From Brachionus manjavacas (taxonomy: Eukaryota > Rotifera > Eurotatoria > Ploima > Brachionidae), in the NCBI GenBank assembly GCA_019054805.1, contig JAHQIY010000002.1, positions 4,526,001 to 4,590,000 on the forward strand: 64,000 nucleotides of DNA, given 5' to 3'. A program made the position numbers and the translations under genes. This document shows, piece after piece, positions 13,601 through 23,700 of this stretch. Within the stretch, counting starts at the first letter, position 1. Every line of letters starts with the position of its first letter. The notes under the pieces were generated by a model, which was not told the origin of the DNA, ran no database searches, and saw nothing but the letters and a program-made list of their open reading frames with translations.

Positions 13601-16600
13601 CCCTTGGAGGAGATAAGATTTACACCAGAATAAACACATTTTTTTCCTTTTTTTAGCCAACAAAAACCGCCACACCCTTTTTTTTTCTAAATTACATAAG
13701 CATGTAGAGAATTTTATGCTCTTTCAGAATATATATACTTTTATAGTAAATTTAAGTTTTATCTTTGAGATTTTGAGTCTTAAAGAACAACCACTTTTTA
13801 AAGGGTTTGCTATTTTTGGAACCCTGGGTGTAAAAAAATTTTTTCTAGCCCCCACCAAAAAAATTTTTTACGGGGTTTTCGAGGGCGTAGATTACGAATT
13901 TTGAGTCAAAAATAAAGAATTCAGATAGCACTAAAGTTTTGAATTTCGTGAACTTTAGTGTTTTTATTTTTATTAAAAAAGTCAATTAAAATTAAAATCA
14001 ATGAATGCAACGAATTTTAAGAAAGAAAATGTTTTTTTTGTTTTTTTCTTTTATTAATTCTTGCACAAATTAAATTAAAATAACTTTTAAAAAAAATTTT
14101 ATATTTCAAGCTTTTTTTTTCTTTCTTTAAAAAAATATCTGATATTTTTAAAAATTTCGAAAAACCAATCGACGGAATTTTAACCAAAATATGTAATTAT
14201 TTAGCTTAATTTACCATAAATGAATAAAAGCTTCTCAATGTATTTTTTTTTCATTTTACATCCTTCACATATTCTCAATCTAAATAAAGGAATCTTTTAA
14301 GGGTCGAAATAAAAGATGTTTCTTTATATAAATAAAATATGCAAACGATGTGAAAGATTTTCTATTTAACCAGAGACCATGTAAAAGGACAAAGAAAATG
14401 ATTTATATTGTTAATACATAAATTTAAAAAAATTACCGAGCCAGATTCTCCCATTAATTATATAAATTAAGATATTTTAACTAAGATTGCCAAGAATTTT
14501 ACTTCAGAAATTGTTTTTAATTTTTTTTTAAGACTAGCAATGCTTTGTTATTCGACTCAATTTTTACTCTAGCATCTGCGATCAAAGAAGCTGAACAAGC
14601 AATCAGCTTAGTTGAGGGAAATGTTAGCTGTATTAGTTCGAAATCACTCTCATACGGAAGAAAATTTGGAACTTTCGTAGAACGAGTAGCTGTCTACGGT
14701 CTAACTGGATTGATAAAATTTCAGAATAAACAACGAAGAGAGTTTGATCTTGACGTTCTACAGCTCAAAGAAATCGGTCTCTACAAGGTAAACTAAATTG
14801 TGTTTTTCCCAAAAATTTGATTCCAGAGTAAAAAAAAATCCTTTTCTAGTGTGGAACATGGTCATCGCATAAAGGACTTAATTTCACATTTTATGATGAG
14901 GTTTATGAAGACAATACGATAAATTCAAGAAAAAATAATTTCCGAGTGGTAACTTTAGTGGTAAGTTATTTTTTTCCAGATAGTACAACAGAAATTGATC
15001 TGATCAATCATAAAAAGTGCAATTTTGGATGAATTGAGCTTATTTTTTTAAGCTTATTATTATTTAAATATTATTTAAAATGCTTATTTTTTTTTAACAG
15101 CCTAGAGTGGAACAAACTTTGGTTCTCAAAGTCACCACTAAAATAGTAAAATTTTTGCTTTATTTTATTTATTTTTGGTGGTTTTTCTAAGAGCTTTTGA
15201 ATTTGCTTGATAAGATTTTTTCGGTTGCTTTTGTTGATGACACTTGCTTCGAATTTCGAATTTCTTCGCATTTTCTTTTTGACATCGAAAATTTTTTATT
15301 AATCTATGAACTTAAGGAGGAGCCTTATGTTATTGAAAAAGATGGAAAACTTCAGGGTTTTTGTATCGATATTCTTGATGAAATAGCTAATAAAATGAAT
15401 TTTCGCTACGAAATTTACAAAGTCGCTGATAATCAATACGGCAATGAAGAGAATGGAAGTTGGAATGGAATGATAAGAGAGCTCATTGAAAAGGTAAATA
15501 AAAATATTTCTGTTTAGATTTTTTTAATATAAGATGTAATAGAAACAAATAATATGACTTTGACATAAATTAAAATTTTTTATTTTAAAACCCAAAGCTA
15601 TTTATTATTTAGTATTAAATAGCAAAAATCTTATAAAGGATAAAAGATGATTTATAGTTGATATTTTTATTAAAGAGTTTGCCAAAGCTTAATATAATTT
15701 TCAAAGTCAAAACATTAAATTGATCATTCTGTTGGAAGTATTTAAATTATTTGCAGTCAACACTTACTTTATATTATAATAAATGTATCATTTTTTTTAA
15801 TAAGCACTTCTAATTTATATGTCTCTATAATTTTTGAAAAAGCTTATTTATTTGTCATCATCATTTGTTATAATTTAGAATTTCTTGAAATAATTGACTT
15901 CTTTGAACAAGTTAGTTCTTGCGGTTACATCCTAATAAGAAAAGAGCCTGAATCCATCACTGCGTCATTAGAAATCGTTGTAGCTATAAACTATGATTAT
16001 TTGAATTTATTATATAAAAAAATAATTTCAAAGCAAGATCCAAAATGAAAAAAGTAAAAGCAATGTAAAACCATAAAATTTAAAAAGAATGATTCAATTT
16101 GAATCAGACTTGTTTATAATTCACAGTTTTAAGTCTAAGTCACAAAAGTTTAAGTCAAAGTTATGACTTGAACAAAATTTTTTTTATAATTAACCTACAG
16201 TAAAATCATAAAATGTTAAAAAATCAAACTCTTTTTCTTTTGAGAAATGTATCACCTATTTATTAATGTGCGTTATTCAACCAATATATATATATTTTTT
16301 GTCTGAAGGCTTAACCTTGTGGATAAATGCAGATAACTCTGACCAGTATAATTTTAAGATTATGGTTTATTTAGAAATTTATTTCATTAAAAAAAAAGAT
16401 TTTTGGTCATTGACTTGACTTGACTTGACCTAAGACTTGTGACTTAAAAACAAGTCTGATTTGAATATATCTAATTTTAAGAAATTTAAGATTCCCGTTT
16501 CAAAATTGAAAATTTTACAAATTACTGTAACTAATAAGATTAAAAAAAATATTTTTGATTAACTAAAGAAATTATCGAAATCCACTTTTAAAGTGCTTCC

Positions 16601-19089
16601 TTAGTTGTTATTGATTTCTCTTAAAGAATTTATTTTGCTGGAAAGTGTTTTTATTTTTGTTTAAATTAATTTTTAAACATTCAATTACTTTGCTTAGAGC
16701 TATAATCATTTAGAGCTAAAGCTAACACTAGTATGAAGCAAAATAATAAAATTCTAAGAAATGTAATTGAAGATAAAATTCTAAGAAATGTACTCTCATT
16801 AAAATTTATTGAGAATTTATTGCATGGTGTTTACAAAAATTGAATTTAGATCATGTATAGACTTATACAATTTAAAGGAACTTACCTAGACTTCTTGGAT
16901 TTTGAGTTATATTTTATTTTTAATTAGCTTTTTATTTGTGTCCCATAAACTCAAATTCTTAAAAAAAATAATTACGGCAAAAAAAAATAATTATGGCAAA
17001 AAAAAAATAATTACGGCAAAAAATAATAGGAAAATTAAAAATTTTTTAATATTAAAAAATACTTTAATTTTAAAAAAGGGCAGTAAATTTGTCTTTAATT
17101 AGGGGGAGTTGTAAATCTGAGCAAGAGAATAGGTTTTTTGACAAGGGGGTCATTTTGGGTCTAAAAAATCTAAAACGACCTTTTGTTGGGACTTTTTTTT
17201 ACATGGCTCGAGTTTAAAATTTAAGTACTTAGGAAAAATGAAATAAAACATATAGAAGCTGCTTTTATTAAATTAATTTTTTTTTTCAGAAAGCAGATTT
17301 AGCCATTTCAGCATTTACAATTAACTACAAACGCCAACAAGTTGTTGATTTTACCAAACCGTTTCTAAGCTTAGGTATAAGTATTTTATACAAAATACCT
17401 ACAAGCAAAAAACCAGGCCTATTTTCATTTCTAAATCCGCTATCGTTAGAAATCTGGATGTTTACTTTAATCACTTATGTATTAGTAAGCTTGATAATGA
17501 TGGTTTTGGCCAGATTTTCACCATATGAATGGCGCAGTACACATCCCTGTGATTCTAATAACGAATATGTCGAAAATCAATTCACTGTTTGGAATAGTCT
17601 ATGGTTTGCAGTTGGTACACTCATGCAACAAGGCTCGGACATAAACCCAAAAGCTTTGTCTACTCGACTAGTCGGTGGCGTCTGGTGGTTCTTTACCTTA
17701 ATAATTATATCATCGTATACTGCCAATTTAGCTGCCTTTTTAACTGTAGAAAAAGTCGACTTAACTATTACAAATGTAGAAGACTTGGCAAATCAAACCA
17801 AAGTGCTTTATGGTGCGTTTAAAGGTGGCTCTACCATGAATTTTTTTAAAGATTCAAAAATTGAAACATATCAAAGAATGTGGCGACAAATGAGAGACAA
17901 CCCAGATAAAACTTTTGTCACATCTAACCAAGAGGGTATAGAAAGAGTGCTTAGAGAAGATTATGCTTATCTCATGGAATCGCCTCTGATCGATTATGAG
18001 ATTCAGAGAAATTGTAATTTAACCCAAATTGGCGGCCTTCTCGACTCGAAAGGCTACGGTATTGCCACCCAGCTCGGTTCACCCTACACCGATGACATAT
18101 CTCTTAAAATTCTCGAAATGCAAGAGAAAGGCGAAATTCAAAAGTTCTATAACCGATGGTGGAAGGGAGGAAGCACTTGCATTCGAGATGAAAAGAAGGA
18201 TTCCAAAGCTAACCCACTTAAAGTAGAAAATGTCGGAGGTATTTTTGTTGTACTTGTTGGAGGATGCCTTCTAGCAGTAGTAGTATCTTTTTTTGAGTTT
18301 ATTTATTATGCCAAAACTAATTCAAAATTAATTAAAGTAAATTTAAGACTTGTTTTATTTAAAATTTGTTTATTTAATTTGTGGTTAAAGAAATCAATAT
18401 GTTCCCAAATGATGGATGATTTGAGGTTTGCGATCAAGTGTGGGGGATCCGCAAAAAAAATTCAACTATCGAGCACGGCCGCAGTGTCGGTAAAACCTTT
18501 ACCTCAGCCCAACAAAATTGACTCAACTGGCTCTTTGCACAAAAAGCTCAGTAAATCGACTGGAAATCTGGAGCAAAAGGAGTGCAAAAAATGTCAAGAA
18601 ATTTTAAACAATGAATTATTAGATAACATCACATCACATAACTCAATAGTGTGCAAAAATGATTCAAGATCCAATTTGTCCATTCGCAATCCGGGTTTGT
18701 TAATTGTGGAATGTGAAGCGGCTTTGGATGCGCAAGCAGCTTTTTTAAATTCGCAGCTAAGTCCTCATTTGCACATGTCTCATCAGAAAAATGATCTGAA
18801 GCAAAAAAAGCACAAATCGCGCAAGACCAAGGCTTTGCTACGTGTTGATTCTAATGATGAGTCAAGTGACTATATTCAAATGAAATCATTCAATAGAAAT
18901 ATGAATATTGATTCGAATCGGTCGAATAGTTCTCGCCTTAAACAAAGCATATCAAAAAGCCGCGACCAGTACGACATACCGATAATACGAATGAACAAAA
19001 ATATGACTGGAGTTGGCAATCGGCATCACAGTTCGACTCAACATAGAGACACAAGTTCCAATAGCTATCAAACATCAAATAATTTTTAA
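7640..19089 (+). CDS. Kainate-type ionotropic glutamate receptor, complete, eight exons
   Basis: Exons are 7640-7760, 11847-12041, 12094-12743, 14533-14787, 14850-14960, 15317-15493, 17290-18336 and 18391-19089, giving 1084 residues; all junctions are GT-AG and keep phase. The protein is a glutamate-gated cation channel of the plasma membrane. Residues 1-37 form a signal peptide, followed by LLIGGLF, the usual start of the amino-terminal domain (to about 400). S1 begins near 445 (EEPYV). Agonist contacts include Arg518 (NYKR), Ser684/Thr685 and Glu733 (LMES). M1 is about 559-579, the pore loop TLMQQGSD has Gln616 at the Q/R site, SYTANLAAF (645-653) is in M3, and M4 is about 817-842. GTW near 410, DFTKPF and STRLVGG favour the GRIK over the AMPA group. 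The roughly 230-residue cytoplasmic tail is Ser/Lys/Asn-rich and longer than in vertebrate GRIKs. An AATAAA lies at 19180. Confidence 0.95.
8369..8406. repeat. Strong imperfect hairpin in the receptor intron
   Basis: TTGTGACAGC pairs with GCTGTCACAA, and ATC with GAT, around a roughly 10-nt loop with a 2-nt bulge on the left arm. It is too short for a typical pre-microRNA. Its role is unknown. Confidence 0.5.
9640..9965 (-). pseudogene. Decayed coding remnant with an AT-hook-like end
   Basis: On the minus strand one frame reads about 100 residues of normal-looking, Ser/Glu/Lys-rich protein (for example LDELKKEKAFHQNF, VDQVYEVFQNSETVEPTKK), interrupted by two in-frame stops. A shift near the end brings in KKRGGRPPKAKS, an AT-hook-like motif. 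It lies antisense within intron 1 of the receptor gene. It may be a retroposed host-gene fragment or part of a transposon; I could not name a parent gene. Confidence 0.4.
10720..10960. other. GC-rich island in the receptor intron
   Basis: Between 10720 and 10815 the sequence becomes roughly 60% G+C, with GCCCCGGGCCC and CCGGGACTTTGCCTCGGATC. A second, weaker GC-rich patch follows at 10920-10955. Both sit inside an intron otherwise about 75-80% A+T. No reading frame resembles a known protein. An inserted repeat of foreign composition or a regulatory island are both possible. Confidence 0.5.
12744..14532 (+). other. Third intron of the glutamate receptor gene (1.8 kb)
   Basis: The flanking exons join in phase 0, giving ...NILLK|TSNALLFDSIFTL, which matches the TTDAALMYDAV region of kainate receptors, so no exon is missing. 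The intron contains a diverged dispersed repeat at 13640-13960. The rest is AT-rich without features. Confidence 0.75.
13640..13960. repeat. Dispersed repeat, copy 1 (SINE-like, eroded)
   Basis: The part GGTTTTCGAGGGCGTAGAT plus the following AATTCAGATAGCACTAAAG and TTTTGAATT recurs in diverged form at 37795-37868 (GTCTTCGAGATTGTAGAT, AATTCAGATAGTGTTGAGG, TTTTGAATT), in the same order and spacing. At the second site it adjoins a pol III B-box-like tRNA fragment, which suggests a SINE-type origin. Confidence 0.4.
16105..16458. mobile_element. hAT-type MITE, 354 bp, with intact 8-bp target duplication
   Basis: The element starts CAGACTTGTTTATAATTCAC and ends GTGACTTAAAAACAAGTCTG, which are inverted repeats. 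It is flanked on both sides by the exact 8-bp direct repeat ATTTGAAT (16097-16104 and 16459-16466). CAG-type termini and 8-bp duplications are typical of hAT elements. The subterminal sequence is rich in AAGTC/GACTT motifs. No transposase is present. Related copies lie at 48783-49116, 54238-54494 and 54774-54870. Confidence 0.85.
16961..17027. repeat. Short tandem repeat, about 3 units of 18-20 bp
   Basis: The unit A(7-9)TAATTACGGC occurs three times, the middle copy with TATGGC in place of TACGGC, and is followed by a partial fourth unit. Confidence 0.7.
18337..18390 (+). other. 54-nt stop-free phase-0 intron in the receptor tail
   Basis: GTAAATTT...GGTTAAAG has consensus ends. Its removal joins NSKLIK to KSICSQMMDDLR, matching NAQLEKRSFCSAMVEELR of vertebrate GRIK2. 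Its length is a multiple of three and its frame has no stop, so retention would insert 18 mostly hydrophobic residues just after M4. Confidence 0.8.
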
Positions 19090-19327
19090 TTGTTTTTTAC
19101 TCAAAATTGTTTTATCTTTTAAAAGAATTTAAATTTTATTTTTCAAATAATGTTTTATATAAGAATTTAAAATAAGAATAATAAATTTTAAAAAGCTTAA
19201 CTTCATTTTTCTTAGGACTTAAATAAACTTAAAACATTCTTATGAGTCTATTTTCCGTAACTCATTTATTTCGATGCATCCTTAACAATAAAAACCATTT
19301 TTTTAAAGTCTAGCTAGCTTATAACAT

Positions 19328-19375
19328 GGCGATACCAGTGGAATTTGAACCCACGCCACTTTACTTTGGCCAGAA
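19328..19375 (-). repeat. tRNA-like 3' fragment with pol III B box
   Basis: The reverse complement reads GTGGGTTCAAATTCCACT followed by GGTATCGCCA, resembling a tRNA T-arm and acceptor 3' half, with a B-box-like GGTTCAAATTCC. No matching D-arm or 5' acceptor half lies upstream on the minus strand, so it is not a tRNA gene. It may be a SINE fragment or tRNA pseudogene. Confidence 0.45.
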
Positions 19376-19862
19376 CACTCATTAATAGTTATGTTTCAAA
19401 CTTGCTCTTGTGCAAAAAATAAATTTGTAAAAAAGTTGATTTGTTATCTTGAAGGTTTGACATAAGTGTCCATTTCCGTTGCTTCATCCGCCATTTGCTC
19501 GATAAAGCTTCTCTTATTCCGTCTGCGCTTCTTTTCACTTCTTTTTTCATCTTTATGTTGTACTCTTCTTGAATCATGGTCTTTACTCTTTCAAATATTA
19601 TTATTAGAATATTATATTAGACCATGTGTTTTTTATCAAAAATGTTTTAGCATTAAGACAAAATTCAGCATTTTTTTTATTTCTTAAATTAATAGTAGCG
19701 AAATGATTCTTTTCTCAAAGTCTATTTATTTAATAAAAAAAGAAGATAATTAATGAAAAAAAATAATTGATTAGATACAAAAAAAATTTATTTAAGAAGA
19801 AAACAAAGTTATTCATGTCTAGTCCGCTAGGTAAACTATGGTTCATCTGTTACTGGAACGAT

Positions 19863-20348
19863 TCTTGTTCTCAGGTTTTATGAACTATTAGTTCTCCTAA
19901 TTCAAAGAAGCTAATGTAATGATAAAAAATAAGATAGAAAAGATAATTACTTAGAAAATTTAAAGTTGGGCGGAGTAGGAAAATTTTTCGAAATAGATGA
20001 ATCTTTGTTCCCCAAAGTCAAACACTTGATGGGTGAAAAATGAATTTTAATTTTCTTTAATTTTATTATTTAATGCTGATAGGCAAAGATTTAAGTAAAG
20101 AGCGCATTATTTGGGTATTTAATACCAAGTCAACCAGATCATAGCAAATGCTATTTCTAAAGCTCCTTCAAAAAAAAAAAACTTAAAAAAATATAAATTA
20201 ATTTTTATATCAGTTTCGAGAATAAGGCATTCTATTAAATATTGAGCTTTATTCAATTTGTTCGCATAATCTAAAAATCTTTCGTCTAATTCTATTTTGA
20301 ACAAAAAAATTGGGTGTACCAATAGTTCACAAAACCTGAGAACAAAAT
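19863..20348. repeat. Inverted repeat pair (possible MITE), arms about 28 bp
   Basis: TTGTTCTCAGGTTTTATGAA with CTATTAGT (19865-19892) is repeated in inverse orientation as ACCAATAGTTCACAAAACCT with GAGAACAA (20318-20345), with two or three mismatches. The 430-bp interior is AT-rich. No clear target duplication is visible. Confidence 0.4.
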
Positions 20349-20451
20349 ATTTGGGATAATAAGTCAACTATATATTTTTATATTTTTTTTTCTTTTTAAA
20401 GCTCATTTTTAATTTTTTTAATTTATTTAATTTTATATTATTTATAATAAT

Positions 20452-21567
20452 AATAATATATATAAGCTACAGCAAGACTAGCTTGCGGAAATGACCTACT
20501 AGGAGGTCACCTATGGTAGCTCCTTGCACATAACACATAGAAAGTAGAAATCCTGTTTAAAATTTTTAGGTCAAAGTAAGAGTTAAGATTCTCGATAGAA
20601 AAAGCTGTAAGAGAAAAATTTTATAAATAAATGTTCATCTTCAGGATTGTTGACTAGACCGGAATGCATTGTATCCATTCTTGAACTTGTTGACGGACTT
20701 GGCGTCTGTCACTGTAACTGGCAAGGCGTTCCACTCGTTGACTATCCTGTTGGTGAATGTGTTTGCCCGTTGTATACATTTGTTGGAAGCCTGGCCGGAC
20801 AATCTTCTTGCACGACCTTTGATACTTCTGGCGGGTCCGGGTTGGGATAGTGAACTTGCGGGAACCGGGGGGTTCACCCAGCTCACTTCGTTGATGCCTT
20901 TGGTGAGTTTGAACATCTGTATCAGGTCTCCACGAACACGGCGCTCATTAAGGGGAGTAAGTCTAAGGACGACTAGACGGTCTTCGTAGCGCCAGTTTCT
21001 AATGCGGGACACCAGTTTGGTGGCCCTTCTCTGCACCTGCTCGAGCATCTTTGCGTCTTTCTTGCTAGGGGGGGACCAGACAACAGCGGCATATTCCAGG
21101 TGGGGTCTAACGTAGGCACAATAGAGGGCCCTGCAGGTATCTATGGTCCAATATCTAAATGATCTTTTCAACTGGCCGAGAATTCCTGTAGCTCTGTTCA
21201 CCTGATTTTTAATGTGAATAGAAAATTTCAAGTTAGGTGAAAACGTGACGCCCAGATCCTTTTCTGTGTCGACGAAAGCTAGTGCGCTCCTGGACTCGTC
21301 ATCCCCCATCAGTAGATCGGATTGGGCGTAAATGTTCCTGCCGGACCTACTGAATTCAATCGCCTTGCATTTGCTCACGTTGAAGAGCATACGCCACGTG
21401 TTTGACCACTCGGAAAGCGCGTCTAGGTCATGTTGCAGTGTGGATAGGTCACTGGTGCTGCGTATTGTGGCAATCAGTTTGCTGTCATCGGCAAATAGTT
21501 TGACAAGGTGACTGACCGCCGCTGGCATGTCATTGATGAAGATGACGAACAGAAGCGGACCAAGTAT
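20452..21567 (-). mobile_element. 5'-truncated LINE (Jockey/CR1 superfamily), RT C-terminal part with 3' tail
   Basis: On the minus strand an open frame runs from about 21565 to 20641. It starts within the RT domain at LGPLLFVIFINDM, has the catalytic motif LFADDSKL, then EKDLGVTFS, RPHLEYAAVVWSP, QRRATKLV and RVRGDLIQMFKL, and ends in FKNGYNAF and a stop. This is the 3' half of a LINE ORF2; the endonuclease and N-terminal RT are missing. The 3' UTR ends with a hairpin tail (20465-20520) and an ATT-type microsatellite near 20445-20465. The frame is undamaged and distinctly GC-richer than its surroundings, suggesting a recent insertion. No target duplication was found by eye. Confidence 0.88.
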
Positions 21568-22254
21568 TTAACTATATTTTTAGTTTTTTTCATATGTTTC
21601 TAGTCTGAATGAGCATTTGCTCGGGAAAAAATAAATAAATGCATTATTTAAAAATTAAAAAAGAATTTATTATATTTTTTTCAGATTTTAAAATTAAAAT
21701 TAATCTCATTCTATCTCCCTAAAGAATTTAATTTAAAATATGAAAATGCTTGCAATATTAACTTAAAATTATTTTTTTATTTGAGACTGAAAAAATAATT
21801 TGAGACATCGCACTTTTTTAATGTTATTTCAACATTGGATACATTTTGTAATTCAAACACAAAAAATTAAACCAAATTGAATTTAAACTAAAATCAACTA
21901 AAAAATTAAAAATTTTAAAATTTGTAAAGAATATTTGAAAATTTATCATTAATTTCAAAAATTTTGGGTATCCGAATTATTAATATTAGTATATTGTACA
22001 AATGCAAAATTTATTATTTATTATTAGTGATAAATTGTCCGTCTAAAAATACGCAAAATAAAAAATCTTAGATAAAAATTAAATACGTACAATTTAGAAC
22101 ATGTTAATAATATTGATCCTAAAATGTTTAAAAAAAATAAGGAAAACTATTCCATTCTTAATCAGATTTTCATTAGAGTTTTTTTACTCCTGTTTTTTGT
22201 AATAAAATAAATCCAAGTACTATCCTGTCATCTAGCATTAAGTACTCAACTTCT
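21568..22254. other. AT-rich spacer
   Basis: Nothing recognisable between the truncated LINE and the next LINE remnant. Confidence 0.6.
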
Positions 22255-23212
22255 AATTCCAAGTCCTTTAATCTATTTAAGGCCTCCCGTACCCCCTCCG
22301 TTCCATCATACAAGGCCTTGATTAGACCCCATTAATTTTTTTAGGGGTACCGACTAGGGTTACCAATTCAAATATGCTTTGTCGATCTTAAAGCTGCATA
22401 TTAATCAGTTGACAGAAAATCGCTCATGATAGTACTGGAACAGTATTCATGGAGAGCAGCTTTCAAACTTTATTTTTCTTTTAAATAATAAAAACGACTG
22501 ACTCGTGGTCAAACAAAGAGAGGCTCTTGGTGACTTAGAGCATCTTTGACTGGAAATTGAGTTCTCAATGGCAGATGGTAAAATAGTGCTGGCCACCAAA
22601 GTCGCTGGGAAACAGCGCATTAAAGCACTTCTTTACACAGATGACTAAGTAATGCTACGCGAAAATGAATCTATCCAATTGTGTGAAACGCCTTAATGTC
22701 CCAATGCTGAAGTGGGGACTTAAGATCAACATCAAGAAGACAAAAATCCAGAGAAGAATAGGACTTGGAGCTTACAGATTTCAGTGCTTGAAATCAAACA
22801 AACCGGAAATAAGTTTTAGAACTAAGAGTGAGATTTAAATACTGTATACTTGATTTTTCACATTTTTAGGGACTGAAATCAATAGGGATAATTTTAACTG
22901 TCAGGAAAAATTTATCTATTGTTAATGTCTAGATGAAAGAAGGTAATTTTTAGTAGCCTTTTAGTTTGAATCATCATTGGTGACTGAAAGCACTAAGGGT
23001 CATTCGTTGAATAAGGCTCAGATGGGAAAGACATGTTCAACGAATGTTGGACACACGTTTACCAAAAATAGTCCTTTTCGCCGATATTTTAACTAGTGTT
23101 GGATAATCCGATCTAACACACGGACGGTTTTTGGCAGTCATTTGTCTGGTCAGTTTTTGGCAGTCAATTTAGTCTCTTTATTATCATTATTATTATTATT
23201 ATTAACTAAACA
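22255..23212 (+). mobile_element. Decayed LINE remnant (RTE-like) with ATT-repeat tail
   Basis: Scattered over three forward frames are FVDLKAAY-SVDRKSLMIVLEQYS-like sequence near 22378-22450 (RT), LLYTDD-VMLRENE near 22630-22675 (the YxDD-type catalytic motif, followed by a stop), LKWGLKINIKKTKIQ near 22708-22752, and LRW-RHVQRMLDTRLPK near 23012-23062, which is typical of the LINE C-terminus. A TTATTATCATTATT microsatellite ends it near 23180-23210. Several stops and frame changes make it non-functional. Confidence 0.7.
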
Positions 23213-23489
23213 GCCTTTCATAATATTTTAAAGGAAATAATGTAAATCCAAAAAGCTAAAAACGTATCTGCATTTAAGATCGTAAGTTTTGAAGTTAGAA
23301 ATTGAATGGTATAGCTGAAGATGATGATCAAATATTCACGAAATTAATCTAAATCGAAGAAAAAAAATTTAAAATTCAATTTAATAGGAATATAAAATTG
23401 AAGTTCTCGGTAGAAATCAATTTCATTTTTACAAATACAACTTAAACGCTTACGTATGCCGGATTCCCAGATCACAATTGTGGTACGGC

Positions 23490-23700
23490 AAAAAAATCGA
23501 AATCTTGTCACCTGGTAGTACAGAAGAGAGTTTTGAATTTTTTTCTTTCTTTCGATTAGTCAATAACATTTAGGGTGCATAATGTTCATATTAGATTGGC
23601 GACTTTGTAAGCGATCAATATGGACGCAATCATGAATGGTCACGAGACAGTTTTTGAATTTAAAAAGAAACTGGACTCTTTGACATATGAAAAACTAACA
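23490..23700 (+). mobile_element. LINE ORF2 C-terminal remnant
   Basis: The frame near 23525-23700 reads ESFEFFSFFRLVNN and, after damage, GHETVFEFKKKLDSL. This matches the usual CR1/Jockey-type ending of the form 'FFSxRvvN-WN-LP-xxV-xaxsVxxFKxxLD'. It is broken by at least one stop and has no adjoining RT core. Confidence 0.45.

Larger units (their letters stand above)
15494..17289 (+). other. Sixth intron of the glutamate receptor gene (1.8 kb)
   Basis: This phase-0 intron lies between LIEK and KADLAIS. It contains a 354-bp hAT-type MITE (16105-16458) and a short tandem repeat (16961-17027). The remainder is AT-rich and unremarkable. Confidence 0.8.
19090..20451. other. Intergenic region after the receptor gene
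   Basis: The region holds the receptor's 3' end (AATAAA at 19180), a tRNA-like fragment near 19328-19375 and a pair of inverted repeats at 19863-20348. Two short frames (19389-19687 and 20119-20367) have no splice context or recognisable family. No gene is called. Confidence 0.6.

Noticed and set aside
15197-15316. N-terminal part of the open frame running into receptor exon 6
   Set aside because: It lies upstream of a clear acceptor (CTTAAG before GAGGAGCC). The preceding exon ends in ...FRVVTLV, and joining directly to EEPYV restores the conserved S1 start.
19328-19375. tRNA gene
   Set aside because: Only a T-arm/acceptor-like 3' half is present; no D-arm or 5' acceptor partner upstream on the minus strand.
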